From the NCBI RefSeq assembly GCF_030403775.1, contig NZ_JAQMWQ010000001.1, positions 1 through 64,000 of the forward strand: 64,000 nt of DNA, given 5' to 3'. This DNA comes from Paenibacillus sp. BSR1-1. GTDB lineage: Bacteria; Bacillota; Bacilli; Bacillales; Cytobacillaceae. The position numbers and the translations under genes are program-made. Numbering within the stretch: the first letter of the stretch is position 1; each line of letters starts with the position of its first letter. Shown here in pieces: positions 39,440-48,398 of this stretch. Below the pieces are notes generated by a model. It saw only the letters and a list, made by a program, of their open reading frames with translations. It did no database searches and had not been told where the DNA came from.

Positions 39440-40732
39440 TTATATCCACCCCCGGTAACGCGAACCTTCAGCCGGTTTTCTTATTCCAACCATATATGCT
39501 GCTAAACGCATATCAACTTGACGGGTCTGTGATGTTTGATAAATTTCTTCGAAGGAAGCGACCATTACGTTTCTCAGTTTTTCAGCAACCTCATCCTCTG
39601 ACCAATAATATCCTTGATTGTTTTGAACCCATTCAAAGTAAGAAACGGTGACACCACCTGTACTTGCCAGTATGTCGGGTACAAGGAGGACTCCTCTTTC
39701 ATCCAAAATTTTTGTCGCTTCAAGGGAGGTTGGTCCATTCGCCGCCTCCACCACAATCGCTGCTTTAATACGACCAGCATTTTCTGCTGTAATTTGGTTT
39801 GAAATGGCAGCTGGTACAAGAATGTCACATTCTTTTTCAAGCAATTCTTGATTCGTAATGACATTAGTAAATAAATTTGTTATTGTACCGTAACTATCGC
39901 GTCGTTCAAGTAAATAATCAATATCAAGTCCTTCTGGATCATATAGAGCACCATTTGCATCTGAAATACCAATCACCTTTGCTCCGGCGTCATGCATGAA
40001 TTTGGCCAAAAAGCTTCCTGCATTTCCAAAGCCTTGAATGACGATTCGTGCACCTTGCAATTCGATGTTTCTTTTCTTTACAGCTTCTTCAATACAAATT
40101 GTTACGCCGCTAGCTGTTGCTGTTTCACGACCTAGTGATCCCCCTAATACAACCGGCTTACCCGTAATAAAACCAGGAGAATCAAATTCACGAAGACGAC
40201 TGTACTCATCCATCATCCACGCCATGATTTGAGAATTTGTATACACATCGGGTGCCGGAATGTCTTTTGTCGGGCCAACAATTTGGCTGATTGCACGAAC
40301 ATATCCTCGACTTAATCTCTCCAGTTCCCTAAACGACATGGTTCGCGGGTCACAAATAATACCACCTTTTCCACCGCCGTAAGGGAGATTTGCAATCCCG
40401 CACTTTAGACTCATCCAAATCGATAACGCTTTTACCTCAGCCTCATTGACTTCAGGATGAAAACGTACTCCACCTTTTGTCGGACCTACTGCATCATTAT
40501 GTTGTGAGCGGTAACCGGTAAATATTTTAATAGACCCGTCATCCATTCGTACTGGGATACGTACCGTGATCGTTCTAAGTGGTTCTTTTAGCAGCTCATA
40601 TACATCATCGGTATACCCTAATTTTTGAACCGCCTCTTTTATGATCAACTGAGTTGAACTTAATAAATCTATTGTTTCACTTTGCTTTTCACCTGGCTTT
40701 TGGATTTGTTCACTATTAACAAGTACTGTCAT
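39440..40732 (-). CDS. gudB: NAD-specific glutamate dehydrogenase
   Basis: 430 aa, hexameric GDH of the RocG/GudB type. Converts glutamate to 2-oxoglutarate and ammonia. Visible are substrate Lys region GPTKGGVRFHP, catalytic Lys in LPYGGGKGGI, DIPAPDVYTNSQIMAW and the Rossmann block VIQGFGNAGSFLAKF. Start ATG 40732 has AGAGGTG 9 bases upstream; the GTG four codons earlier overlaps that site. No inactivating repeat of the kind known in laboratory B. subtilis gudB is seen in the active-site region. rocG and gudB cannot be separated with certainty. Confidence 0.93.
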   Translation of the reverse strand: MTVLVNSEQIQKPGEKQSETIDLLSSTQLIIKEAVQKLGYTDDVYELLKEPLRTITVRIPVRMDDGSIKIFTGYRSQHNDAVGPTKGGVRFHPEVNEAEVKALSIWMSLKCGIANLPYGGGKGGIICDPRTMSFRELERLSRGYVRAISQIVGPTKDIPAPDVYTNSQIMAWMMDEYSRLREFDSPGFITGKPVVLGGSLGRETATASGVTICIEEAVKKRNIELQGARIVIQGFGNAGSFLAKFMHDAGAKVIGISDANGALYDPEGLDIDYLLERRDSYGTITNLFTNVITNQELLEKECDILVPAAISNQITAENAGRIKAAIVVEAANGPTSLEATKILDERGVLLVPDILASTGGVTVSYFEWVQNNQGYYWSEDEVAEKLRNVMVASFEEIYQTSQTRQVDMRLAAYMVGIRKPAEGSRYRGWI

Positions 40733-41223
40733 TTTTCTTTGCACCTCTTAGTCTATAAAATGGTTAATTTGAACCCAATCATCTAATAGAATTCTTTCAT
40801 GCTGAAGTATGAAATTTGGGAAATCCCCACCTCCTCAATCCTAAAAATGAAATGAACAAAAAAGTATTTGAAGCCTTGTTTTCTTCACCAGCTCTACTCA
40901 GGTTAACTCTATATTAAACGCTTTCACATTTTCTATTAAAAACGTAGCTTTACTTTATAATAGGAACTACATAATGATACGGAAAAATACAAAAATAAGA
41001 TGAATTTTTTTAAGACTTTACAGATAACACCATCCTAGGAATGCTCTAATTGAACCCTTCCATGCTTCCTCACACTTTTACGCATACAAAAAACCTTCAA
41101 ATATAATAATTTGAAGGCTCTGAACACACACAGTTTCATACTTCCCTACTCACACAGTGTCGCTCAATATGAACAAAAGACTGTGGAGGTGAGAAATTAT
41201 GTAAATGATTGAAAATCTTAATT
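40733..41223. other. Intergenic stretch ahead of the tRNA-Sec remnant
   Basis: gudB promoter region, AT-rich, then a minus-strand terminator at 41086-41117. No gene seen. Confidence 0.5.
41086..41117 (-). terminator. Minus-strand terminator
   Basis: CCTTCAAAT / ATTTGAAGG stem with a 6-base loop and a T run on the minus strand, just beyond the CCA end of the tRNA-Sec remnant. It may be the original tRNA terminator. Confidence 0.7.
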
Positions 41224-41300
41224 TGGCGGGACTGCGTGGGAATCGAACCCACCAAGACCTGGCACGCAGGTCTCAAGCAGTTTTGAAGTTTGCTGGCACC
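41224..41300 (-). tRNA. selC: Decayed 3' half of selenocysteine tRNA, copy 1
   Basis: Read on the minus strand it has an anticodon loop CTTCAAA (anticodon UCA), a long variable arm AGACCTG-CGTGC-CAGGTCT (7 perfect pairs), a T arm GTGGG-TTCGATT-CCCAC, then GCAGTCCC, G and CCA, that is an 8-base acceptor strand. These are bacterial tRNA-Sec features. The complementary 5' acceptor strand (GGGACTGC) is absent and the anticodon stem has two mismatches, so it is a remnant, not a working tRNA. Probable attachment-site product. Confidence 0.7.
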
Positions 41301-41422
41301 TGTTTTTCTAGTATCTTGATGTACCCTCAAGTACTGATAAATCAAGGTTTCTTGCATCCTAGTGTTTCCTATGATCTGTAATTTTAAAAATTTGGGCACC
41401 AAGCATGGCACCATTAACTCCT

Positions 41423-41455
41423 GGCCACATCAAATGTAGATGTGGCCTTTTTATC
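41423..41455 (+). terminator. Plus-strand terminator
   Basis: Perfect GGCCACATC / GATGTGGCC stem with TTTTTATC; no intact plus-strand gene precedes it. Confidence 0.8.
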
Positions 41456-41538
41456 TTTTCAAATACGTTAAAAAAGTAACCAACAACTAGTTACAATATT
41501 TCTAGAAGAAACTTAAAGAAAAAACTTTTCAGATTAAA

Positions 41539-41682
41539 TTACTGATTATAATATATGTCTGAATTATCACTAAATCGTTTATTGAGTTCATTAAATAATA
41601 AATTAATAAAATCATTACTTAGATTGAGCTCAATAGCATTTTTGCATGCTTCTACTAATTTTTCAGTACTAAGTTTATGCAT
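41539..41682 (-). CDS. Sda-like sporulation checkpoint protein
   Basis: 47 aa. MHKLSTEKLVEACKNAIELN followed by LSNDFINLLFNELNKRF mirrors the Sda pattern (M.KLSDELL.E.Y..A.ELNL..DFI.L...E...R), a helical hairpin that binds and inhibits the KinA sporulation kinase. GGAGTG lies 8 bases before the ATG. The C-terminal tail (DNSDIYYNQ) differs from B. subtilis Sda. It is a second-copy type inside the tRNA-Sec-bounded patch; a housekeeping sda presumably lies elsewhere. Confidence 0.7.
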   Translation of the reverse strand: MHKLSTEKLVEACKNAIELNLSNDFINLLFNELNKRFSDNSDIYYNQ

Positions 41683-41721
41683 CTTTTTTCACTCCATTTA
41701 ATTACTGCATAATACAGCAAC

Positions 41722-41940
41722 CTATTGTCCCGTAATTATTATATTACTAAATCTGTTTTTTTTGAAAAACTGTGTTTCCCCTCGATAAAGCGAACTGTCC
41801 CTGATTTAGCACGCATGACAACAGAATGTGTTGTACCTAAATTCCCTTTATATTGTACACCTCTTAAAAGTTCGTCATCAGTAACTCCTGTTACTGCAAA
41901 AATGGCATCATCCCCTTTTACAAGGTCGTCTAGTAAAAAC
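41722..41940 (-). pseudogene. glpX: C-terminal fragment of class II fructose-bisphosphatase
   Basis: About 70 codons in frame: [52 protein letters not shown], the conserved GlpX tail with substrate-binding TGVTDGDLLKG-like and [11 protein letters not shown] blocks. The first ~75% of the protein, with the metal site, is missing. The break coincides with the terminator of the GH42 remnant, so the two fragments were joined by a rearrangement. Confidence 0.8.
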
Positions 41941-41963
41941 TCGGGTAGCTAACCCGAGTTTTT
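41939..41963 (-). terminator. Terminator overlapping the GH42 stop codon
   Basis: Inverted repeat AAACTCGGGT / ACCCGAGTTT around AGCT(A); the stop codon of the glycosidase remnant lies in the loop side of the stem. Confidence 0.8.
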
Positions 41964-43217
41964 TAAAATTAATACATCTTTTGGTTCAATTTCTATTTCA
42001 TTTTCTAAAATCTCTCCATTAAATAAATCAGTGTATGAGTTTTTTCCAAGTGATACCTTTTGTAAAATATTGCTGTGGTTTAATATAAATATATATTCAT
42101 TATTTTCCTTTACTCTTCTAGTTATCTCTACCTCTGCATCTGTTTTAAATATAGGTTTAATATTCTTTTCTTCGCAATATTTTTCAATTAATACTTTTAT
42201 TAAATTGTCCTCTGGTTCCGATGCCACATATATGGCCTTTCCACTTCCATAAGAATTCTCTGTTATTGCAGGAAAGCCTTTATAGTAATCTTCTGTGAAG
42301 GTTCCTAGTACAATTGCATTTTCATTGTGAACTACTTCGCATATTAATTGACATTCAAAGGTTTTCTCATTTTCCTCCAGCTGCTTTTCTGCCCTTATTC
42401 CATTCTTCATATCAGGATATAGTGCATCAACCTCTTCTACCCATATACCAAGCAGTTCCTTAAAGGCACCTGGATATCCACCAAGTCTTACAATATCATT
42501 TTCATCAACAATGCCACTAAAGAATGTTGTTATGAATGTACCGCCCCTACTTACAAAATTATTAATATTTTCTATAGAGGCATCACTAACCATATATAAA
42601 AGAGGAGCTATTACTATTTCATATTTTGATAAATCTGAGGTAGGTTCAACTATGTCTGACGGTATATTTAAATCATATAAGGCTTTGTAGTATTTCATTA
42701 TTCTATCAATATATGTTAAATCTACACTAGGTCCACTTGAATATTCTACTCCCCACCAATTAGCCCAATCCATAATTATTGCTACCTTTGATTCAGTTCT
42801 AGAATCAATTATTTTATCCTGAAGGTATTGTAACTCCTTGCCTAATTGGCTTAGTTCTTTTCCCATCCGCGTATTTTCATGTCCAACATGAGGCACCATA
42901 GCAGCATGAAATTTTTCACTGGCTCCTAGAGATTGTCTCCATTGAAAAAACATTATTCCATCTGCACCGTGGGCTATACATTGATAGCTTAACAGCCTCA
43001 TTACCCCTGGTCTTTTTTGAGCATTATAGGCTTGCCAATTTTGCTGACTAGGTGTTTGCTCCATTAATAAAAAGGGTTTTCCTTTTTTTAATCCTCTTAT
43101 CACATCATGTCTAAAAGCAATTACACTTGGATGATCTTTATTTGACGGATAACTATCCCAAGAAGCAACATCACATTGTTCTCCCCAAACGGAAAAAGAG
43201 GATATTACCAGTGGCGT
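41949..43217 (-). pseudogene. 5'-truncated GH42 beta-galactosidase
   Basis: About 420 codons remain of a ~680-aa GH42 enzyme. Present: SWDSYPSN, the nucleophile Glu in PFLLMEQTPSQQNW, HGADGIMFFQWRQS, the trimerisation domain (VAIIMDWANWWGVEYSSGPS) and the C-terminal beta domain. Missing: the N-terminal TIM-barrel half with the acid/base Glu, so no activity is expected. The frame is open upstream only to a TAA at 43218-43220. An internal ATG at 43103 could start a useless fragment. Codon use is AT-rich like a clostridial or other foreign donor. Confidence 0.85.
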
Positions 43218-43249
43218 TTACCTCGGAAGAGCATTTTCCTGTTTTACAC

Positions 43250-43283
43250 AAAAAAGGGCCCTAAGCTTAAGCTTTAGGTACCC
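43250..43283 (-). terminator. Terminator of yhgE copy 2
   Basis: GGGTACCTAAAGCT / AGCTTAGGGCCC stem with one internal mismatch region, then TTTTTT on the minus strand. Confidence 0.8.
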
Positions 43284-43329
43284 ACATCTTTTTTGCTTTA
43301 AATAAAGTTATCTTTCCAGTCTTCCCTAA

Positions 43330-45759
43330 TCATACACCTTGACTTTCCACTCTTTTATAGTCATAGCGAAACCGCATAGTAAAGTACGTAAGAGAACATA
43401 GCATGAACATCGCTATAAAGAGAATAAGGACTTCTGCGTTTTTCCACATCATTCCAATATCCACATTTGAAATAACATCTTTAAATCCTCGAACCGAATA
43501 GGTCATTGGCAAAAATGCATTGAAATGCTGCAGGAATGTTGGAGTTAATTCAAGCGGGAATGTCCCGGCACTTGTTGTTAATTGCAAAATCAACAGTATG
43601 ATTGCCACAAAACGCCCCGGATCCCCTAATGCAGTAACCAGAAACTGAATGAGTGTAATAAAAGTCAAACTTGTAAGGATTGTAAACAAGATAAATCTTG
43701 GCGTACTTTGAACGTCCAATCCTAATCCAGTAAGCACAATAAAATCCACAACCAAAGATTGGATGATTCCAATCATCGATATGATGATTAGTTTCCCAGC
43801 AAACCAGCTAAATCCACTTGCAGGTGAAACGGCTGGTTGACGCAATGGAAAGACAATCGAGATTAATAATGCACCGACAAACAATCCTAATGAAATGAAA
43901 TATGGCGCAAATCCTGTTCCATAGTTTGGAACTTTGTTAATTTTTTCATTAGATAGCTTGACAGGATCGGCCATCATATTATAGGTTTTCTTATCTGCAT
44001 GCACCCTTGATGCATCTTTTGAGCCATCTGCCAATTTTCCGGCTAGTTGCTTTGAACCGTTTGACAGATCATTCGTTCCATTTGCTAATTGTTTCGAACC
44101 ATCAGCTAACTGTCCTGCTCCTGATGTCATGGCTTGAGCTCCTGATGCTAACTGTTTCGTTCCGTTTGATAAGCCTGAAGCGCCCTTTTCTAGATTCTGA
44201 GACCCATTGGACAATTGCCCAGCTCCAGAAACAATTGCACTAGAACCGTAGGCTAACTGGGTCATACCACTTGCTAAATTGCTGCTTCCAGCCGTTAATT
44301 GATCTCCTCCGGTTTTTGCTTCTGCAAGCTTCTGCCCAAATAACTGCATTCCTGCAGTATAGTCTCCTTCTCCAGCAGCAAGTTTATCAGCACCAGCTAC
44401 AAGCTGAGGACTACCGTTTGCAAGATTGGCAATTCCTTCCTTCAATGCAACTTGACCTTGATTAACTTCGCCTAACTTTTCGGCAATGGTCGAAGCACCG
44501 CTTGAAAGCTGTCCGGCAGATTCATTTAAACTTTTTGTACCAGCTGCTAAATTAGCACTTCCTGTTTCCAAATCCTGTAATCCTTTAGCCAAAGCAGCTT
44601 TTTGGTCTGCTGGGAATGCTGCGAAAGCAGGCGCCTGCATCAACTTTTCCAATTGTTGTTTCAAAGCCACAATTCCTTGATTAACTTGTTCTGCACCCGT
44701 CAATGCTGCATCTGATCCTTGCTGCCATTGATTTAAGCCCTTTGACAGATTTTCAGCACCTGTTTGCAGGTCAGCCGTCCCTTTCACCAACTTAGGCATT
44801 TGGCTGTTCATCGTTTGAATTCCCTCATCAGACTTTTTCAAATTATCCGCTAATTGTTTACTTCCCTCAGCTAATTGGCCCGATGCTGCCTCTAACTGAC
44901 TATGACCGGTCTGTAACTGTCCAAGGCCGTTGGTTAAATTTTTCGAACCGCTGGCAACCTGACTGGCTCCGGAATTAGCTGTTTGCATGCCAGTATTAAA
45001 TATAATTGATTTTTGAGCAAGAGTTGCCAACCCATTGTTTAATTGATCAGAGCCTGCAGCGAGTTTTTTCGCACCGGAATCGGCCTTCTGCATGCCATTG
45101 TCAAACACAATTGATTTTTCAGCAAGTGTGGTCAGTCCGTTTTTTAAATCCTTTGCTCCATTGTTTAGCTTAACAGTACCATCCTTCAGCTTCCCAGCAC
45201 CATCACTTGCTTTTTCAATTCCGTTAGCAAGCAACTTCACTTTTGAGAACATCGTTTCAGCATATGTCTCTGTTACTTTTTGGGAAACCGCCGTTTTAAT
45301 TTCTCCCGTAGCTGCTTTACCAATTTGCGAAGACAGGAAGTTGTAACCCTCGTTCGGTACATAAATCAACTTCAATTTTTTCGGGTTGTGATCAAGAAGC
45401 GTTGTTGCATTTTTTGAAAAATCCTTTGGAATCTCAATCAGCATATAATATTTTTCATCTTTAAGCCCCTGATAACCTTCTTTTTTTCCAACAAAATGAA
45501 ATTTAAAATTCTTACCATCTTTAAGTTCTTTCACTAGATCATTACCAATCTTCAAATGATCCCCGTCAAAATTTGCCCCTGCATCGGAGTTGACGACAGC
45601 GACCGGCAATTTATCCAACTTACCATAAGGATTCCAGAATGCCCATAAGAACACTCCGGCATACATAACAGGTACAAACAACACAGCAATAATCGGGATT
45701 AATATTTTTTTATTTGTAAATATCTCCCTTAATTCTGCTTTTAGTAGAAAGTTTTTCAC
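43330..45759 (-). CDS. yhgE: YhgE/Pip-domain membrane protein, copy 2
   Basis: 809 aa. Same architecture as copy 1: one N-terminal membrane helix (ILIPIIAVLFVPVMYAGVFLWAFW), a conserved extracellular block (KLPVAVVNSDAGANFDGDHL, IEIPKDFSKNATTL), a long run of heptad-like repeats (LASGAQAMTSGAGQLADGSK) and about five C-terminal membrane helices. GTG 45759 was chosen because AAGGAGG lies 8 bases upstream; the longer frame from TTG 45780 covers that site. It follows its TetR gene and an operator, like B. subtilis yhgD-yhgE. Function unknown (phage receptor or export-related in relatives). Confidence 0.87.
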   Translation of the reverse strand: MKNFLLKAELREIFTNKKILIPIIAVLFVPVMYAGVFLWAFWNPYGKLDKLPVAVVNSDAGANFDGDHLKIGNDLVKELKDGKNFKFHFVGKKEGYQGLKDEKYYMLIEIPKDFSKNATTLLDHNPKKLKLIYVPNEGYNFLSSQIGKAATGEIKTAVSQKVTETYAETMFSKVKLLANGIEKASDGAGKLKDGTVKLNNGAKDLKNGLTTLAEKSIVFDNGMQKADSGAKKLAAGSDQLNNGLATLAQKSIIFNTGMQTANSGASQVASGSKNLTNGLGQLQTGHSQLEAASGQLAEGSKQLADNLKKSDEGIQTMNSQMPKLVKGTADLQTGAENLSKGLNQWQQGSDAALTGAEQVNQGIVALKQQLEKLMQAPAFAAFPADQKAALAKGLQDLETGSANLAAGTKSLNESAGQLSSGASTIAEKLGEVNQGQVALKEGIANLANGSPQLVAGADKLAAGEGDYTAGMQLFGQKLAEAKTGGDQLTAGSSNLASGMTQLAYGSSAIVSGAGQLSNGSQNLEKGASGLSNGTKQLASGAQAMTSGAGQLADGSKQLANGTNDLSNGSKQLAGKLADGSKDASRVHADKKTYNMMADPVKLSNEKINKVPNYGTGFAPYFISLGLFVGALLISIVFPLRQPAVSPASGFSWFAGKLIIISMIGIIQSLVVDFIVLTGLGLDVQSTPRFILFTILTSLTFITLIQFLVTALGDPGRFVAIILLILQLTTSAGTFPLELTPTFLQHFNAFLPMTYSVRGFKDVISNVDIGMMWKNAEVLILFIAMFMLCSLTYFTMRFRYDYKRVESQGV

Positions 45760-45779
45760 AAAATACGCCTCCTTGAACA

Positions 45780-45806
45780 AATGACCATAAACGGCATTTG
45801 GTCATT
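45780..45806. promoter_or_regulatory. TetR operator between tetR and yhgE copy 2
   Basis: AATGACCA / TGGTCATT perfect 8-bp arms with an 11-base spacer (AATGAC-N15-GTCATT), ending 21 bases before the yhgE start. Same design as two sites at 6.7 kb. Confidence 0.8.
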
Positions 45807-45830
45807 CTAATGCTTAAAAATAGGAATATC

Positions 45831-46433
45831 TTAATTAGATAATCCATGGAAAATATTCATCTCAAAAACTCTTAAAATTTCTTCTTTTTGCAATGGATTA
45901 TGGTGTTTTTCCCAATCAAAAATAAGTGAAATGTACAATTTTAGTATGATAAACGCCGTTAACTCTGGATCACATTCATTGACTTTTCCATCATTAATCG
46001 CCATTCTTATCTTTTGAGTAATATATTGAACAACTTCCTGTTCAAGTTTCTCCATACTTTCTAGAACAGCTTTCGTTCCCATTTCTTTTTCTTCTTGAAT
46101 TAGTTTAATTGTCAATTGGTGCTTTAGTCGAAATTCAAGAATACGATAAAGGGAATTATGAAGATTATTGATGAAAGATAATTCCGGATTAAATGCTTTT
46201 TCCGCCTCCTCCTTTATTTCGATGATCAAGGATTTTATAATCTCATCAAGCAATTCTTCTTTACTTTCAAAAAAATTATAAATAGTACCTTTACCTACAT
46301 TGGCCAGTTTTGCTACCTGATCCATTGTTGTTGCCTTGTAACCAAAGATTGAAAAAGAATGTGTCGCAGCATCAATAATATTTTGCCTTCGATCGATCAA
46401 CACGTTGAACACCTCTTTATAGTGGTCAAACAT
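45831..46433 (-). CDS. TetR-family repressor, YhgD-like
   Basis: 200 aa as drawn. N-terminal HTH: IIDAATHSFSIFGYKATTMDQVAKLANVGKGTIYNFFESKEEL; the C-terminal helical ligand domain is divergent. GTG at 46403 (VLIDRRQN) has AAGAGGTG 6 bases upstream and is an equally good start, giving 190 aa; ATG 46433 has AGGAAAG but only 2 bases spacing. It precedes yhgE copy 2 and the operator between them, and probably also governs copy 1. Confidence 0.87.
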   Translation of the reverse strand: MFDHYKEVFNVLIDRRQNIIDAATHSFSIFGYKATTMDQVAKLANVGKGTIYNFFESKEELLDEIIKSLIIEIKEEAEKAFNPELSFINNLHNSLYRILEFRLKHQLTIKLIQEEKEMGTKAVLESMEKLEQEVVQYITQKIRMAINDGKVNECDPELTAFIILKLYISLIFDWEKHHNPLQKEEILRVFEMNIFHGLSN

Positions 46434-47097
46434 AGCTTTCCTACCTTTGAGCCCACCCTAATCATACCTTTCTATTTCTTTCCATAAAAAAAACTAGATA
46501 CAAAGACTCAATCAAACTAACCTTAAGCGAGTTGCTGGCGGCCATATCTTGAATAAAACCCTAAAAAACGAAATCTCCTGAAGAGCAAAATATAGTAGTT
46601 ACCTCCTTTTTTGCAAACATAAAAGCTGTTTGTCATCCTATACTACTTGCTCCACCGGTGATAACAGCTACTGTAGATTTCATAATTCCCTCTCCTTTGC
46701 AAGTTTAATTCTCATTGACATTCCATAATTCTTTTTACTATTAAAGCAGCCCCATTAGTAATTAAAGCATATATTTGGAATTTAAAATGAGGTTATATAT
46801 ATAGTAACAAAGATATTATATAAAATAAATTTAATAAAATTTAATTATTATTAAATTTTATTTAACTAATGATAAACTTGCATTTGTCCTTTGAATTCAT
46901 GGCTTTTTTCTTTCAAGAACGTAAAAAGCGACTAAGTATCTGCTTAAATAGTTAAATACTTAATCGCTTAATATTATTTTCATTAAAATCTTTATTATCA
47001 GTTTTAATCGAGGTACGTATGTATACTAATATAAAATTTTGTTAAAATAAATTTAACAAAAAATAATCAGATTAAATATTATTTAAGGTGAAGGAAA
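46434..47097. other. Intergenic stretch with SDR remnant and AT-rich palindromes
   Basis: Holds the SDR fragment (46605-46683), a long AT-only inverted repeat at 46828-46865 (arms AATAAAATTTAAT), and a hairpin at 46927-46968 with AGCGACTAAGTAT pairing to ATACTTAATCGCT. These lie upstream of the LysR gene and could include its binding site. No intact gene. Confidence 0.5.
46605..46683 (-). pseudogene. N-terminal remnant of a short-chain dehydrogenase/reductase
   Basis: MKSTVAVITGGASSIG then TGA then QTAFMFAKK: the TGxxxGIG cofactor motif of SDR enzymes, interrupted by a stop where most members have a residue such as Trp or Arg, and lost after about 25 codons. GGAGAGGG precedes the ATG. Confidence 0.65.
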
Positions 47098-47994
47098 ATG
47101 AATATAATACAACTTCAATACCTCATTGATGTAGGTGAGCTAGGCTCTTTTACAGATGCTGCAAAAAAGAACGGCATGACAGTTCCTGCCATAAGTATTT
47201 CGATTAGTCAGTTAGAGACCGAATTGGAGGTATCACTCTTTTCTCGTTCAAGGAAAGGTGTCGTTCCAACAACTGAAGGAAAAAGAGTCATTCAACATGC
47301 TGTTGCCATTCTAAAAACTGTCGATAAAATGAAATATGATATTTCTTTATCGAAAAATATAAAACATGGCAATATAATCATTGCCACAATCCCAGGTATG
47401 GTTCAACAAGTAATCAACACTACTTTGGAATTCCGAAAGATGTATCCCTATATAAATGTTCAAATGGTGGAAGGAGATACGGCTGTGGTTCTAGATCATG
47501 TTAAGAACGGACATGCCGATATGGGATTTGTATCATTTGGTACGAATAATCATGATGAGACTTTAAACTGGGAACCAGTAATGCGAGATGAAGCAGTTCT
47601 GGTAGTACCTAAAAGCTCTGCATTACAGTTTAACAATAGTATTTCGAGTGATGACATAAAAAATGAAACGATTGTTTTATACAATGATCCTTATGCAAAA
47701 ATAATTGCTGAAAAACTATTTTTAGATGATCTAACGAATAGAATTGCTTTAATAACTAATAATCTGGATGCTTTATTACAAATGGTTGTTCATGGGAATG
47801 CAATAACCATTGCAACAAATTATATCGTTCACTCAATGCCTTCTCATATACGAAATAAAGTCGTAACGATTTCAATTAATGAAAACACTACTCTTTTCAA
47901 TTACCTCTGGAGATTAACCAGAAAAAATGCGGAGGTATCTAATATTATAGAACAATTTACGAGTAACCTTTTATCCGATTTAAAAAGGAATTAA
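47098..47994 (+). CDS. LysR-family transcriptional regulator
   Basis: 298 aa. N-terminal winged HTH (LQYLIDVGELGSFTDAAKKNGMTVPAISISISQLETELEVSLFSRSRKGVVPTTEG condensed over residues 6-61) and a C-terminal substrate-binding domain (IATIPGMVQQVINTTLEF, VEGDTAVVLDHVKNGHADMGFV). AAGGTGAAGG precedes the ATG. No divergent structural gene is intact (only the SDR remnant upstream), so the target is unknown; it may have lost its partner. Confidence 0.88.
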   Translation: MNIIQLQYLIDVGELGSFTDAAKKNGMTVPAISISISQLETELEVSLFSRSRKGVVPTTEGKRVIQHAVAILKTVDKMKYDISLSKNIKHGNIIIATIPGMVQQVINTTLEFRKMYPYINVQMVEGDTAVVLDHVKNGHADMGFVSFGTNNHDETLNWEPVMRDEAVLVVPKSSALQFNNSISSDDIKNETIVLYNDPYAKIIAEKLFLDDLTNRIALITNNLDALLQMVVHGNAITIATNYIVHSMPSHIRNKVVTISINENTTLFNYLWRLTRKNAEVSNIIEQFTSNLLSDLKRN

Positions 47995-48034
47995 TAAAGA
48001 AGCTAATATTCATGATTTATCCATCCTAAGTAGA

Positions 48035-48080
48035 CAGTGTAAAATGCTCACTTTTCATAAGTGGGTATTACACTATTTTT
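48035..48080 (+). terminator. LysR gene terminator
   Basis: Long stem AGTGTAA / TTACACT with an inner CACTT/AAGTG pairing, then ATTTTT. Confidence 0.8.
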
Positions 48081-48136
48081 GGAGGAGATAATATAAAAGA
48101 TGGGCTTTTTCTATTTGGGGTAACTACACACATCCA

Positions 48137-48250
48137 TCAACCAAACAGATTCCTTAGCGTTTTTGCCTGATCCGTAATCGGTTCTTCCTCCTCATGGAAT
48201 AACCGCGTACCAACGGTCCTTTTTCCTTTTCTTTTGCCTTGTTCTGCCAT
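48137..48250 (-). CDS. 37-aa charged protein, unknown
   Basis: MAEQGKRKGKRTVGTRLFHEE then EEPITDQAKTLRNLFG: a basic N-terminus and an acidic, helical C-terminus, no Cys, no membrane segment. Unrecognised. AAGGAGG lies 11 bases before the ATG, but the site is the 3' arm of a strong hairpin followed by six T (see 48256-48298). A longer frame to 48325 runs through that hairpin and is rejected. Confidence 0.6.
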   Translation of the reverse strand: MAEQGKRKGKRTVGTRLFHEEEEPITDQAKTLRNLFG

Positions 48251-48255
48251 AAAAA

Positions 48256-48298
48256 AGCCTCCTTTGCTAATTGGGGGTTTCCACATAGCAAGGAGGCT
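48256..48298 (-). promoter_or_regulatory. Terminator-like hairpin containing the ribosome site of the 37-aa gene
   Basis: On the minus strand AGCCTCCTTGCTA pairs with TAGCAAAGGAGGCT (one bulged A) around a 16-base loop, then six T and the ATG. The AGGAGG ribosome site is in the 3' arm, so the structure could both terminate transcription and hide the start. Confidence 0.7.
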
Positions 48299-48398
48299 CC
48301 ACAGTCTGTTTGATAGTACCCTCAACAGTCTAGGGGTAAATCATTTCATTGTGCCGAATATTTACAAACACTCAAAAACGTTGGTGTGATAATACATT

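Noticed and set aside
41136..41414. 92-aa minus-strand ORF
   Set aside because: It runs across the tRNA-Sec remnant and its terminator; no ribosome site and no protein resemblance.
46828..46865. Long AT-only inverted repeat
   Set aside because: Base composition alone could produce it; noted as possible LysR target but not called as a site.
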